Assembly (NCBI GenBank): GCA_947503775.1
Contig: CANNFE010000006.1
Span: 182,508-246,507 of the forward strand
Direction: 5' to 3'
Length of the DNA stretch: 64,000 bases
Source: an uncultured Paracoccaceae bacterium
GTDB taxonomy: Bacteria > Pseudomonadota > Alphaproteobacteria > Rhodobacterales > Rhodobacteraceae
The notes under the pieces are model-generated. The model was not told the DNA's origin and did no database searches. It was given only the letters and a program-made list of their open reading frames with translations. Both the position numbers and the translations under genes were made by a program. Below, in pieces: positions 1 to 9,322 of the stretch. The first letter of the stretch is position 1. Each line of letters opens with the position of its first letter.

Positions 1-1
1 C

Positions 2-217
2 CGGCTTTGGGACATTGCCCAGTCGCTGGAGGTGGACGTGTCGTTCTTTTTCGATGGGCTGGCCACGGCCAGCTGTCCTGACGAGACGGGAGACGCGCCG
101 ACCGATATCCTGATGGACAAAGAAGCGCTGGAGCTGGTGCGGTCGTATTACGCGATCCCCGAAAACCAGAGGCGGCAGCTCTTTGAGCTGGCGCGGGTTT
201 TGGGCCGGGCAGCCTGA
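2..217 (+). CDS. XRE-family transcriptional regulator, C-terminal fragment
   Basis: The reading frame is open from base 2 to a TGA at 215-217, giving the last 71 residues of a protein that begins before the window. The visible start (LWDIAQSLEVDVSFFFDGL) matches the last helix of a Cro/C1 helix-turn-helix domain. In such proteins a short linker and a small helical tail follow, as here (ending in ELARVLGRAA). The DNA-binding helices themselves lie outside the window, so target and exact family cannot be stated. It ends 10 bp before the hisN-type gene on the same strand and may be co-transcribed with it. Confidence 0.75.
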   Translation, partial: RLWDIAQSLEVDVSFFFDGLATASCPDETGDAPTDILMDKEALELVRSYYAIPENQRRQLFELARVLGRAA

Positions 218-227
218 CGGTCCCTTC

Positions 228-1043
228 ATGACAGATCGCAACCGGCTTGAGGCGCGCGCCGATGCCGCAGAGCTTGTGGCGGTGGCCCATGCGCTGGCGG
301 ATGCGGCGCGGGTTCAGACCCTACGCCACTTTCGGGCGGCGGGGCTGGCGGCAGACAACAAGGAGGCGGCGGGCTTCGATCCCGTGACCGTCGCCGACCG
401 CGCCGCCGAAGATGCGATGCGCGCGATCCTGCGGGAACGGCGTCCCGAGGACGGCATTCTGGGCGAAGAGCGCGGGGCGCAGGCCGGATCGAGCGGTCTG
501 ACCTGGGTTCTGGATCCGATCGACGGCACGCGCGGCTATCTGGCGGGTACGCCGACCTGGGGCGTGCTGATCGCGCTTTCTGACGAGAGCGGGCCGATCT
601 ATGGGCTGATCGATCAGCCTTATATCGGCGAGCGGTTCGAGGGCGGCTCCGGTCAGGCGGTGCTGGCGGGCCCGCATGGCACCGGGCCGATTGCGGTGCG
701 CGCGCCGCGGCCCCTGAGCGAGGCGATCCTCTTCACGACTTTTCCGGAGGTCGGAACGGAGGAGGAGCGGGCTGCCTTCGGGCGCGTTGCGGCGCAGGTT
801 CAGCTGACCCGCTATGGGATGGATTGCTATGCCTATGCGCTTTTGGCGGCGGGGCAGATCGATCTGGTGATCGAGGCGGGGCTGAACGCCTATGACATTC
901 AGGCGCCCATCGCCGTGATCGAAGCGGCGGGGGGCGTTGTTTCCTCCTGGGAGGGCGGCGATGCGTCGGGCGGCGGGCGCGCGATTGCCGCGTCGTGTCC
1001 GCAGATCCTGGAGGCGGCGCGCGATCTGATCGGGCCCGACTGA
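228..1043 (+). CDS. hisN: Inositol monophosphatase-family phosphatase, probable histidinol-phosphatase
   Basis: A 271-aa Mg-dependent phosphatase of the inositol monophosphatase fold. The metal-binding signature is clear: GEERG at about residues 79-83, then WVLDPIDGT followed by RG at 93-103, and the second motif region YDIQAP near the C terminus. The Arg after DPIDGT and the overall length favour the HisN type, which removes phosphate from L-histidinol phosphate in histidine synthesis. Substrate choice within this family cannot be proved from motifs alone (inositol-1-phosphate or PAP phosphatase are alternatives). I chose ATG 228; an upstream GTG-type start would overlap the preceding gene. 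hisD lies far away at 41868. Confidence 0.85.
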   Translation: MTDRNRLEARADAAELVAVAHALADAARVQTLRHFRAAGLAADNKEAAGFDPVTVADRAAEDAMRAILRERRPEDGILGEERGAQAGSSGLTWVLDPIDGTRGYLAGTPTWGVLIALSDESGPIYGLIDQPYIGERFEGGSGQAVLAGPHGTGPIAVRAPRPLSEAILFTTFPEVGTEEERAAFGRVAAQVQLTRYGMDCYAYALLAAGQIDLVIEAGLNAYDIQAPIAVIEAAGGVVSSWEGGDASGGGRAIAASCPQILEAARDLIGPD

Positions 1044-1072
1044 GGCCGGGCGCGGCGGGGGATCGCCGCCGG

Positions 1073-1093
1073 TTTCCGCCGGATCGGCGGAAA
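1073..1093. other. Stem-loop after hisN
   Basis: TTTCCGCC, a five-base loop, then GGCGGAAA forms a perfect 8-bp stem about 30 bp after the hisN stop. There is no T-run on the 3' side of either strand, so it is not a textbook intrinsic terminator. It may act as an mRNA 3'-end stabiliser or be chance in GC-rich DNA. Confidence 0.3.
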
Positions 1094-1224
1094 GATGATC
1101 GGTATCCTGTGCATTCTTGATAAAGTTGTGCGCGGCGCCTCATTTTTGATCGTCTTTTGCCACACCAGCGATGAAGTCTCGCGGCTCTGGTCGCGCAAGA
1201 CGTTCAAATTGGGACATAAGATCA

Positions 1225-1722
1225 ATGATCCGTATTTTCTGCATTCTGAGCCTGATGGCTGCCATTTCGTGTACACCGGTCGAGACGGTGGGGCGCGGTG
1301 CGTCGGGCACCGAAGTGACGGTGCTGGACCGGATCCCGGCCGCCTCGCCCGGATCGGCATCCTTTGCGGCGCGGTTTCAGACCTTCCGGTCGGCGCGGGG
1401 ACTGCCTGCCGTGCGCACCGACAGCCGTCTGACGGCCGCGGCCCGCAGGCATGCCGCCGATATGGCGCGCAACGGCTTTTTCGCGCATCGCGGAAGCGAC
1501 GGCACCAAGCCGAGCGACCGAGTGAAAAGAGCCGGGTTCAGCCCGTGCTATACGGCCGAGAACCTCGGGAAGGGATCGTTCAGCGAAGCGCAGATCTTTA
1601 GCGCCTGGGAGAATTCACCGAGCCATCGTCGGCTTATGCAGAACCGCCGTGTGACGCGCTATGGTCTGGCGCAAAACTCGGGGAACTGGGTTCTGGTCAT
1701 GGCGCAGCCGCAGCCCTGCTGA
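1225..1722 (+). CDS. CAP (SCP/PR-1) domain lipoprotein
   Basis: A 165-aa secreted protein. With start ATG 1225 the N terminus is a short hydrophobic signal ending in AISC, a plausible lipobox, so it is probably a periplasmic or outer-membrane lipoprotein. The rest is a CAP domain: RHAADMARNGFFAH carries the typical histidine after the first helix, TAENLG matches the conserved AEN motif, and AWENSPSHRRLM matches the W-x-x-S-x-x-H motif. Bacterial CAP proteins are poorly characterised. Its 3' end overlaps the 3' end of the convergent guanine deaminase gene by 26 bp. The longer frame starting at 1171 would bury the signal peptide and is less likely. Confidence 0.8.
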   Translation: MIRIFCILSLMAAISCTPVETVGRGASGTEVTVLDRIPAASPGSASFAARFQTFRSARGLPAVRTDSRLTAAARRHAADMARNGFFAHRGSDGTKPSDRVKRAGFSPCYTAENLGKGSFSEAQIFSAWENSPSHRRLMQNRRVTRYGLAQNSGNWVLVMAQPQPC

Positions 1723-3004
1723 CCCGCCTACCCGCGACCCAGACGTCGCGGATGGCGCGGTCGTCGCCCATCATGAGCGTCGGAAAGAGCGCCTCCCAGA
1801 TGCTCTCGGCCCGATCGGTGCGCTGGGCGATAGCGGGCGTGGAGGCAAGATCGAGGATCGTGAGGTCCGCCTCGTAGCCTGGGGCGAGCGTTCCGATCCG
1901 GTCCTGAAGGTGCAGCGCCCGGGCGCCGCCTGCGGTGGCCAGCCAAAGAAGCTGCGCCGGATGAAGCGCAGTGCCTCGCAATTGCGCGATCTCGTAGGTC
2001 GCGGCCATGGTGCGCAGCATGGAAAAGGACGAGCCGCCGCCGGTATCGGTCGCAAGGCCGACGGGGATGCCGCGCGCCGAGAGACCTGCCAGATCGAAGA
2101 GGCCCGAGCCGATGAAGGTGTTCGAGGTCGGGCAATGGGCGATGGCCGCGCCGGTTTCGGTCAGGCGATCGATTTCTCGCGGCTCAAGGTGGATGGCGTG
2201 GCCATAGATCCCGCGCGCGCCCAAAAGGCCCGCCGCCTCGTAGGTGTCGAGGTAATCGCGGGCTTCGGGGAAGAGGTCCCGGACCCATGCGATCTCGTCG
2301 GTCTGTTCGCTGAGATGGGTTTGCATCAGGCAGGTCGGGTTGGCGGACCAGAGGGCGCCGAGCGCCTCGAGCTGCTCGCGGGTTGAGGTGGGTGAAAAGC
2401 GCGGCGTGATCGCATACTGCGCGCGACCCTTGCCATGCCAGCGCTCGATCAGGGCGAGGCTGTCGTCATGGGCCGATTGCGGCGTGTCCTGCAGGCCCGT
2501 CGGAGCGTTGCGGTCCATGCAGGTCTTGCCCGCGACGATGCGCATGTCGCGGCGGGCGGCCTCGGTAAAGAGAGCCTCGACGCTTTGCGGGTGGATCGTG
2601 CAGTAGCTGGCGAGCGTGGTCGTTCCGTTCTGAAGCGCAAGATCCAGCGTGAGGGCCGCGACGGCGCTGGCATAGGCGGGATCGCCGAACTTTATTTCCT
2701 CGGGGAAGGTATAGGTGTTGAGCCAGTCGATCAGGCGTTTGCCCCAGCTCGCGATAATGCGTGTCTGGGGATAGTGCATGTGGGCATCGACGAAGCCGGG
2801 AGAGATCAGAGCGTCGCCATAATCGGTGATCGTCGCCTGCGGATGCGCATCGCGCAGGTCCTTGGCAGAGCCGATGGCGGCAATCGTGCCGTTCTCGATC
2901 AGGAGCGCGCCGCGCGGATCGTGATGGGCGGCGGCTTCGGGCGGGGCCGCCATGGGCGTGTCCTCGAAGTGGAGGATCTGGCCGAGAAGGAGATGACTGG
3001 ACAT
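1697..3004 (-). CDS. guaD: Guanine deaminase
   Basis: A 435-aa amidohydrolase that converts guanine to xanthine and ammonia in purine catabolism. The metal ligands of the family are visible: DAHMH at about 73-77, THLSE, YGHAIHL and the ATDTGGG aspartate loop. The N-terminal ISPGFVDAHMHYP block and the NTFIGSGLFDL stretch are characteristic of guanine deaminase rather than of cytosine or adenine deaminases. ATG at 3004 is used. It stands alone on the minus strand, convergent with the CAP lipoprotein and divergent from mgtE with about 100 bp between. No other purine-degradation genes are beside it. Confidence 0.92.
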   Translation of the reverse strand: MSSHLLLGQILHFEDTPMAAPPEAAAHHDPRGALLIENGTIAAIGSAKDLRDAHPQATITDYGDALISPGFVDAHMHYPQTRIIASWGKRLIDWLNTYTFPEEIKFGDPAYASAVAALTLDLALQNGTTTLASYCTIHPQSVEALFTEAARRDMRIVAGKTCMDRNAPTGLQDTPQSAHDDSLALIERWHGKGRAQYAITPRFSPTSTREQLEALGALWSANPTCLMQTHLSEQTDEIAWVRDLFPEARDYLDTYEAAGLLGARGIYGHAIHLEPREIDRLTETGAAIAHCPTSNTFIGSGLFDLAGLSARGIPVGLATDTGGGSSFSMLRTMAATYEIAQLRGTALHPAQLLWLATAGGARALHLQDRIGTLAPGYEADLTILDLASTPAIAQRTDRAESIWEALFPTLMMGDDRAIRDVWVAGRRVSRAAAAP

Positions 3005-3106
3005 GGCCGCACCCTAGGTCGGAGTTCAGGCGGGGTAAATCACATGCGGCTTGCCGGGGAGGCGGGTCTGCGTATGGTGCGCCGGGCGGCTTGAAGGAGA
3101 CCTTCG

Positions 3107-4486
3107 ATGACGGATGAGACGATCGAGATCGAGGGTGACGCCGACGGCTATGCCCTAGAGGCGAAAAAGGTTCAGAAGATCCTTTCCGCGGTCGATACCG
3201 GCGATGAGCAGCAGCTGGCGAGCCTGCTTGAGCCGCTGCACCCTGCCGATGTGGCCGACCTTCTTGAGCAGATCGAGGACAAGCCGCGCGCGGAGCTTCT
3301 GGATCTGTGGAAGAGCGGCTTTGACGGCGAGGTTCTGTCGGAGCTCAAGGAGAGCCTGCGCGAGGATGTGATCGATCAGCTCACGCCCGATGCGCTGGCC
3401 TCGGCGGTGCGCGATCTGGAAAGCGACGATGTCGTCGATCTGGTCGAGGATCTGGGCGACGAACAGCAGGAAGCGGTTCTCGATGCGCTCGGGACGATGG
3501 ACCGGCAGGCGGTCGAGACGGCGCTGGCCTGGCCGGAGGAAAGCGCCGGACGCCTGATGCAGGCCGAGACGGTGCGCGCGCCCGAGCATTGGACGGTGGG
3601 CGAGACGATCGACTATCTGCGCGGCGAGGAGGATCTGCCCGATCAGTTCTACCACGTGATCCTGATCGATCCGCGCATGAAACCTGTGGGTTATGTCACG
3701 CTGGGCCGTCTGTTGGGATCGCGCCGGGAGGTTCCGCTTCGCGATCTTGTGGAGGACAGCTTTCGGATCATTCCTGCGGTTCAGGACGAAGGCGAGGTGG
3801 CTTACGCCTTCAATCAGTATCACCTGATTTCCGCGCCGGTCGTGGATGACGATGGCCGTCTGGTGGGGGTCATCACCATCGATGACGCGATGGCGGTCCT
3901 TGATGAGGAGCATGAGGAGGACATTCTGCGTCTGGCCGGTGTGGGCGAGGGGTCGCTGACCGACCGGGTGATCAACACGACGCGCCAGAGGCTGCCCTGG
4001 CTGGCGGTGAATCTCGTGACGGCGATTCTGGCGAGCCTCGTGATCGCGCAATTCGAGATGGCGCTCCAGCAGATCGTGGCTTTGGCGGTGCTGATGCCGA
4101 TCGTCGCCTCGATGGGCGGGAATGCGGGGACGCAATCGCTGACCGTCGCGGTGCGCTCGATCGCGACCAAGGATCTGACCGGATCGAATGTGTGGCGCGT
4201 GATCCGGCGGGAGGTCGGGGTGGGGCTGGTTAACGGTGTGATCTTTGCCGTGATCATGGGCATCGTCGGGGTGATTTGGTTCGGCTCTCCGATGCTGGGC
4301 GTCGTGATCGCGCTTGCCATGGTGATCAACATGGTCGCCGCCGGGCTGGCCGGAACGGTGATCCCGGTGATCCTTGAAAAGCTGAGGGTCGATCCGGCTT
4401 TGGCCTCGGGGGCCTTCGTGACCACGGTGACGGATGTCGTTGGGTTCTTCGCGTTCCTCGGGTTGGCCGTGGTGATGCTGCTGTGA
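3107..4486 (+). CDS. mgtE: Magnesium transporter MgtE
   Basis: A 459-aa Mg2+ channel-type transporter of the inner membrane. Layout: an acidic helical MgtE N domain (residues about 30-135, rich in LLEPLHPADVADLLE-type repeats), a tandem CBS domain (about 140-260, VIAYxF and LVGVITIDDAM blocks), then a long helix and five membrane segments. The pore signature MPIVASMGGNAGTQSL is intact. Known MgtE proteins close when cytoplasmic Mg2+ binds the N and CBS domains. The stop overlaps the start of the 5-FCL gene by 4 bp (GTGA), so the two are translationally coupled. Confidence 0.95.
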   Translation: MTDETIEIEGDADGYALEAKKVQKILSAVDTGDEQQLASLLEPLHPADVADLLEQIEDKPRAELLDLWKSGFDGEVLSELKESLREDVIDQLTPDALASAVRDLESDDVVDLVEDLGDEQQEAVLDALGTMDRQAVETALAWPEESAGRLMQAETVRAPEHWTVGETIDYLRGEEDLPDQFYHVILIDPRMKPVGYVTLGRLLGSRREVPLRDLVEDSFRIIPAVQDEGEVAYAFNQYHLISAPVVDDDGRLVGVITIDDAMAVLDEEHEEDILRLAGVGEGSLTDRVINTTRQRLPWLAVNLVTAILASLVIAQFEMALQQIVALAVLMPIVASMGGNAGTQSLTVAVRSIATKDLTGSNVWRVIRREVGVGLVNGVIFAVIMGIVGVIWFGSPMLGVVIALAMVINMVAAGLAGTVIPVILEKLRVDPALASGAFVTTVTDVVGFFAFLGLAVVMLL

Positions 4487-5025
4487 GCAAGGAGGCGATG
4501 CGCAAGGCGGCCTTTGCCCGGCGCAAGGCCGCGCATGAGGCGGCGCCCGTGGGCGCGGCGGGGCGGCTCTCCGAGCTTTTGGCGGGTCATCGGGGCGTTG
4601 CCGTCTCGGGCTATCTGCCGATCCGGACCGAGATTGACCCGGTGCCCGCGATGGCCGAAGCGGTCGCCTGGGGGCCGGTGGGTGTGCCCGTGATCGCAGG
4701 GGAGGCGCAGCCGCTGCAATTCCGCGCATGGTCGCCGGAGGGCGCCTTGGTGGAGGGGCCTTTCGGCGTGCCCGTGCCGCAAGAGGGCGACTGGATGAGG
4801 CCCGAGATCCTGATCGTACCGCTCCTGGCCTTTGACCGGACGGGCGCGCGGCTTGGCTATGGCGGAGGATACTATGACCGGACGCTGGCGGCTTTACGCG
4901 CGGATGGTGCCTGTCTGGCCGTGGGGTTCGCCTATGCGGCGCAGGAGGTGACCGCCGTGCCGACCGAGCCGACGGATGCGCCGCTCGATATGATCATAAC
5001 GGAGCGGGAGGTGATCGTTCCGTGA
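4483..5025 (+). CDS. 5-formyltetrahydrofolate cyclo-ligase
   Basis: A 180-aa enzyme that converts 5-formyl-THF to 5,10-methenyl-THF using ATP, recycling stored folate. The family hallmarks are the N-terminal basic segment (MRKAAFARRKAAH), ISGYLPIRTEIDP-like region near residues 38-52, and the C-terminal glycine-rich LGYGGGYYDRTLA loop that binds ATP and substrate. Start is GTG 4483, overlapping the mgtE stop. YmdB-type phosphoesterase follows after 88 bp; this pairing is common in alphaproteobacteria. Confidence 0.92.
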   Translation: MSKEAMRKAAFARRKAAHEAAPVGAAGRLSELLAGHRGVAVSGYLPIRTEIDPVPAMAEAVAWGPVGVPVIAGEAQPLQFRAWSPEGALVEGPFGVPVPQEGDWMRPEILIVPLLAFDRTGARLGYGGGYYDRTLAALRADGACLAVGFAYAAQEVTAVPTEPTDAPLDMIITEREVIVP

Positions 5026-5113
5026 GCGCGACCCTCGTCCAAAGCGGCGCGGTTGGCGGACGCGCGTCGATCTGGCGCTTGTTTTCGCGGGCGCTGCCGC
5101 CTACGCCCCTCTG

Positions 5114-5926
5114 ATGAGATTGCTTTTCCTCGGAGACGTCATGGGCCGGTCCGGGCGGTCGGCCATCACCGGGCGACTTGCGGCGCTGCGGGAGCGGCTG
5201 CGGGCCGATTTCGTTGTCGTCAACGCAGAGAACGCGACCGGCGGGATGGGACTGAGCGCCGATCACGCCAAGCTGCTGCTGGAGGCGGGCGCCGATTGTC
5301 TGACGCTGGGCGATCATGCCTTCGATCAAAAGGACATGCTGTGTTTCATCGAAAGCGAGCCGCGGATCCTGCGCCCACTGAACTTTTCCAAGGTGGCGCC
5401 CGGGCGGGGCGCGCGCCTTTTCGAGGCGCGGGGCGGGCGCAAGGTTCTGGTGGCGCAGGTTCTGGGGCAGGTTTTCATGAAGCGGGCCTTTGACGATCCG
5501 TTCTCGGCGATCGATGCGGTTTTGCGCACTCATCCTCTGGGCGGGCAGGCGCAGGCGAGTCTGATCGACATGCATTGCGAGGCAACCTCGGAGAAAATGG
5601 CGATGGGGCATTTCTGCGATGGCAAGGCAAGCATGGTGGTTGGCACGCATACGCATGTGCCGACGGCGGATGCGATGATCCTGCCGGGCGGGACGGCCTA
5701 TCAGACGGATGCTGGCATGTGCGGCGACTATCGCTCGGTGATCGGGATGGAGCCGGCAGAGCCTTTGCGGCGGTTCGTCACCGGTATGAGCAAGGGGCGT
5801 TTCACGCCTGCCAATGGGGAGGCGACCTTGTCCGGCCTTCTGGCCGTCACTGACGACCGGACGGGCAAGGCGATCGAGGTTCACATGATCCGCGATGGCG
5901 GAGAATTGTCACCGGCGTCGGTCTGA
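5114..5926 (+). CDS. YmdB-family metallophosphoesterase (TIGR00282)
   Basis: A 270-aa dinuclear-metal phosphoesterase. It opens with RLLFLGDVMGRSGR, has VVNAENATGGMG, a GDHAFDQKD metal motif, and VVGTHTHVPTAD, the signature of the YmdB group. The Bacillus homologue hydrolyses 2',3'-cyclic nucleotides and affects motility and biofilm choice; the role in alphaproteobacteria is not settled. ATG 5114 overlaps the stop of an in-frame 30-codon read-through from the preceding gene junction, so translation may be coupled. Confidence 0.9.
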   Translation: MRLLFLGDVMGRSGRSAITGRLAALRERLRADFVVVNAENATGGMGLSADHAKLLLEAGADCLTLGDHAFDQKDMLCFIESEPRILRPLNFSKVAPGRGARLFEARGGRKVLVAQVLGQVFMKRAFDDPFSAIDAVLRTHPLGGQAQASLIDMHCEATSEKMAMGHFCDGKASMVVGTHTHVPTADAMILPGGTAYQTDAGMCGDYRSVIGMEPAEPLRRFVTGMSKGRFTPANGEATLSGLLAVTDDRTGKAIEVHMIRDGGELSPASV

Positions 5927-6003
5927 TGCGGATCTGCGCTGGACCTTGGCCCGACTGCGCGCGATTGTGGCGCGATTTTTCGATGAATGGCTGGTGACCG
6001 ACT

Positions 6004-7785
6004 GTGCTTGATCTTATTGGCCTGCCTCCGGCCGCCGAGCCTTATATCGCGCTTGGCGTTGTCGTCCTGATGTTTCTGCTCTTCCTGCGCGAGGTCTTTC
6101 CAGCGGAGGTGACCGCATTGAGCGGTGTGTCGCTGCTGCTGGTCTTCGGCATCCTGCCTTATGAAGACGCGTTGTCGATGCTGTCCAACCCGGCGCCCTG
6201 GACGATTGCGGCGATGTTCGTCGTCATGGGAGCGCTGGTGCGCACCGGATCGCTCGATGCGTTGACAAAGCTGGCGGACCGGCAGGTCAAGACACGGCCC
6301 AAACTGGCATTGGGCGGATTGCAGGCCTTTGTCGTGTCGTCCTCGGCCATCGTGTCGAATACACCTGTGGTTGTCGTGATGATCCCCATCTTTGTGCAGA
6401 TCGCGCGCACCTTGGGTCGGTCGGCCTCCAAGCTGCTGATCCCGCTGTCTTATGCGGCGATCATGGGCGGCACGCTCACCTTAATCGGCACATCGACGAA
6501 CCTGCTGGTCGACGGGGTTGCGCGTTCAAATGGGCTGGAGGCGTTCACCATCTTTGAGGTCACGCCGCTGGGTCTGATCGTCGTTGCTTGGGGGATGCTT
6601 TATCTTCGGTTCGTTGCGCCTTTTTTGCTACCCGATCGGGATAGCATGGCGAACCTGTTGTCAGACCGGTCAAAGATGCGGTTCTTCACCGAGGCAGTGA
6701 TCCCGCCGGACAGCAATCTGATTGGGCGCGAGGTCACGGGCGTGCAGCTTTTCAAGCGGGACGGGGTCCGTCTTGTCGACGTGGTTCGAGGCGACGCTTC
6801 ATTGCGGCGCAACCTCGAAGGGGTCGAGCTGGCTGTTGGCGACCGTGTGGTTCTGCGTACGGCGATGACAGAGCTTTTGAGCCTGCAAAACGACAAGTCA
6901 TTGCGGCGGGTCGATCAGGTGTCGGCGGTCGAAACCTCAACCGTGGAGGTTCTGATCACGCCTGGTTGCAAGATGGTCGGGCGTAAACTGGGCGATCTGC
7001 GTCTAAGGCGGCGATACGGCGTCTACACGCTGGCGGTCCATCGCCGGAACCAGAATATCGGGCTGCAGCTGGACGAGCTGACGGTCCGGGTGGGCGATAC
7101 GCTTTTGCTGGAAGGGGCGCCCGAAGATATTCAGAGGCTGGCCGCGGATATGGATCTGGTGGATGTCTCGCATCCTTCCGCCAAGGCCTTCCGCCGCACG
7201 CATGCACCATTGGCCATCGTGGCGATCCTCGGCATTGTGGCCTTGGCCGCCCTGGGCGTCGCGCCCATTCTGCTGCTGAGCATCGTGGCGGTGACCTTCG
7301 TTCTGGTGACGCGCTGCATCGACGCCGACGAGGCGTTCTCTTTCATCGATGGGCGGCTTCTGGTCCTGATCTTTGCAATGCTGGGCGTTGGGGCCGCCTT
7401 GCAGGCTTCCGGCGCGGTCGAACTGGTCGTGACTGCGGTTGCGCCGCTTCTGACGGGGTTGCCACCGTTCTTTGTGATCTGGGCAATCTACCTGCTGACA
7501 AGCGTGCTGACCGAGCTTGTATCGAACAACGCCGTCGCCGTTGTCGTCACGCCGATCGCTATCGGGCTGGCGACCGCGCTTGGATACGATCCACGTGCGC
7601 TGGTCGTGGCCGTGATGATGGCGGCTTCCGCAAGTTTCGCGACCCCGATCGGATATCAGACGAACATGCTGGTCTATGGCCCGGGAGGCTACAAGTTCAC
7701 CGATTTCCTGAAGGTCGGCGTGCCGCTGAACCTGAGTGTGGGTATTCTGGCTTCGGCGGCGATCCCGTTCATCTGGCCGCTTTAG
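6004..7785 (+). CDS. SLC13-type anion permease with two TrkA-C domains
   Basis: A 593-aa inner-membrane transporter of the divalent anion:Na+ symporter type. About five hydrophobic segments at residues 10-200 are followed by two soluble RCK_C (TrkA-C) domains at about 220-300 and 310-390, then a second hydrophobic half. The duplicated signature [17 protein letters not shown] and [18 protein letters not shown] holds the S-N-T/A motif that binds sodium and substrate, and [10 protein letters not shown] is typical. Such proteins carry sulfate, dicarboxylates or related anions; the substrate is not evident here. Start is GTG 6004 with a weak ribosome site. Confidence 0.88.
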   Translation: MLDLIGLPPAAEPYIALGVVVLMFLLFLREVFPAEVTALSGVSLLLVFGILPYEDALSMLSNPAPWTIAAMFVVMGALVRTGSLDALTKLADRQVKTRPKLALGGLQAFVVSSSAIVSNTPVVVVMIPIFVQIARTLGRSASKLLIPLSYAAIMGGTLTLIGTSTNLLVDGVARSNGLEAFTIFEVTPLGLIVVAWGMLYLRFVAPFLLPDRDSMANLLSDRSKMRFFTEAVIPPDSNLIGREVTGVQLFKRDGVRLVDVVRGDASLRRNLEGVELAVGDRVVLRTAMTELLSLQNDKSLRRVDQVSAVETSTVEVLITPGCKMVGRKLGDLRLRRRYGVYTLAVHRRNQNIGLQLDELTVRVGDTLLLEGAPEDIQRLAADMDLVDVSHPSAKAFRRTHAPLAIVAILGIVALAALGVAPILLLSIVAVTFVLVTRCIDADEAFSFIDGRLLVLIFAMLGVGAALQASGAVELVVTAVAPLLTGLPPFFVIWAIYLLTSVLTELVSNNAVAVVVTPIAIGLATALGYDPRALVVAVMMAASASFATPIGYQTNMLVYGPGGYKFTDFLKVGVPLNLSVGILASAAIPFIWPL

Positions 7786-7861
7786 GCGCCGCGCGGGATT
7801 GCCCTTGGGCGCCGCGCTGGCCTATAGACGGCTCCGCATCCGACACGACGAGGACCAACCG

Positions 7862-8602
7862 ATGGCAGGCCACTCCAAATGGGCGAATATCCAGCACCGC
7901 AAAGGGCGGCAGGACGCCGCGCGCTCGAAGCTCTTTTCGAAGCTGGCCAAGGAGATCACCGTGGCTGCCAAGATGGGCGATCCCGACCCGGACAAGAACC
8001 CGCGCCTGCGCCTTGCGGTAAAGGAAGCCAAGAGCCAGTCGGTCCCAAAGGACGTCATCGATCGGGCCATCAAGAAATCGCAAGGCGGCGATGCCGAGAA
8101 CTACGACGAGATCCGATATGAGGGGTATGGGCCCGGCGGAGTGGCTGTCATCGTCGAGGCGATGACCGACAACCGCAACCGGACTGCGTCGACCGTGCGC
8201 TCCACCTTTTCGAAGAACGGCGGCAATCTGGGAGAGACGGGATCGGTTGGGTTCATGTTCGAGCGCAAGGGGCAGGTGGTTTATCCCGCTGATGTCGGTG
8301 ATGCCGATACCGTCATGATGGCCGCGATCGAGGCCGGGGCGGAGGATGTCGAGAGCTCGGAGGAGGGGCATGTGATCCTCTGCGCCGATACCGATCTGAA
8401 CGATGTCTCCACCGCGCTTGAGGCGGAGCTGGGCGAAAGCGACAGCACCAAGCTGGTCTGGCAGCCGACGACGACGACCGAGCTGGACCTTGAGGGGATG
8501 GAAAAGCTGATGAAGCTGGTCGACGCGCTGGAAGATGACGACGACATCCAGTCCGTGACGACGAATTTCGAAGCCAGCGACGAGGTCATGGCGCAGCTTT
8601 AG
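7862..8602 (+). CDS. yebC: YebC/PmpR-family DNA-binding regulator
   Basis: A 246-aa protein beginning [18 protein letters not shown], the diagnostic N terminus of the YebC/TACO1 family. The family includes transcription factors (PmpR) and, in other bacteria and mitochondria, factors that help ribosomes through polyproline stretches. The acidic central domain ([18 protein letters not shown] region) and the C-terminal [13 protein letters not shown] are intact. The start is ATG 7862; the longer upstream frame runs through the previous gene end. ruvC or ruvA, often neighbours in other bacteria, are absent. Confidence 0.93.
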   Translation: MAGHSKWANIQHRKGRQDAARSKLFSKLAKEITVAAKMGDPDPDKNPRLRLAVKEAKSQSVPKDVIDRAIKKSQGGDAENYDEIRYEGYGPGGVAVIVEAMTDNRNRTASTVRSTFSKNGGNLGETGSVGFMFERKGQVVYPADVGDADTVMMAAIEAGAEDVESSEEGHVILCADTDLNDVSTALEAELGESDSTKLVWQPTTTTELDLEGMEKLMKLVDALEDDDDIQSVTTNFEASDEVMAQL

Positions 8603-8644
8603 GCCGCGCCGGAACCTTTGCGTCGGGCCGCCTGTTCTTGCGGC

Positions 8645-9304
8645 ATGGACACGCATCGCCCCCAGACCCATGAAGATCGCCCGGCGCTGTTAATCGGGCT
8701 GGGGCTAGCGGGGCTGTTTGGGTCGCTTGCGCTGATCATCGGCACGCTGATCGGGCCGCTTTTTGTACCGAATTACGATTGGATCGCCGATACGATCAGC
8801 GACATGGCCGCAGGCGAAGGCGAGATCGTCATGGATGTGGCGCTGTATCTTTACGCGGCCAGTCTGATTGCCCTATCACTGGGGGCCGCGCATTTGCATC
8901 TGGGACAGTTCGGCTGGAGCGGGGGCATGCTGATCCTTGTCATTCTTGCGCTTGTCGTCACGCTGGTCGGGGTGCGCAACGAGTATGGCGATGGCGACAA
9001 CGAAGGGGTCGTGATCCACATGTATCTCGTCTACGCGATGGGCGTGCTTTATGCCGCCGGGCCCTGGATCATGGCGCAGGGGGCGGGGCGTATCTCGAAG
9101 GGATATCTTTGGGCGTTCCGGATCTCTGCCATTGCCTGGGCTGTTGCCGCACCGATCTTTTTCCTGCTGCCGACCTCGTATGATGGTCTTTGGGAGCGGG
9201 TTCTGGGTCTGATCACGATGGGATGGACCGTGCCTCTTGGCTGGCTTTTGCTACGGCAGGGGCTGGCCCGGGCCGAGGTGGGCGGGTTGCGTCGCCCGGC
9301 CTGA
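8645..9304 (+). CDS. DUF998-like membrane protein
   Basis: A 219-aa protein with about six hydrophobic segments (residues 20-45, 70-90, 95-120, 130-150, 165-185 and 195-212). The first extracytoplasmic stretch has PNYDWIADTISDMAAG, which matches the Y-x-x-x-x-x-x-I-S motif of DUF998 proteins. Function is unknown. It sits 42 bp after yebC and 18 bp before an EamA transporter on the same strand. Start ATG 8645 is preferred over 8618, which would add a nine-residue non-hydrophobic leader. Confidence 0.75.
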   Translation: MDTHRPQTHEDRPALLIGLGLAGLFGSLALIIGTLIGPLFVPNYDWIADTISDMAAGEGEIVMDVALYLYAASLIALSLGAAHLHLGQFGWSGGMLILVILALVVTLVGVRNEYGDGDNEGVVIHMYLVYAMGVLYAAGPWIMAQGAGRISKGYLWAFRISAIAWAVAAPIFFLLPTSYDGLWERVLGLITMGWTVPLGWLLLRQGLARAEVGGLRRPA

Positions 9305-9322
9305 CCTGTCACCGGAACAGGT

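Noticed and set aside
1073-1093. Intrinsic terminator after hisN
   Set aside because: The stem is good, but there is no T-run on either strand.
3155-4729. A 524-codon frame antisense to mgtE
   Set aside because: Its composition is dominated by R, H, P and Q, as expected for the opposite strand of a GC-rich gene, and it has no domain.
5022-5114. 30-codon frame from GTG 5022 overlapping both the cyclo-ligase stop and the YmdB start
   Set aside because: It has overlaps at both ends but no recognisable protein character (repeated S, R and P); it may only serve translational coupling.
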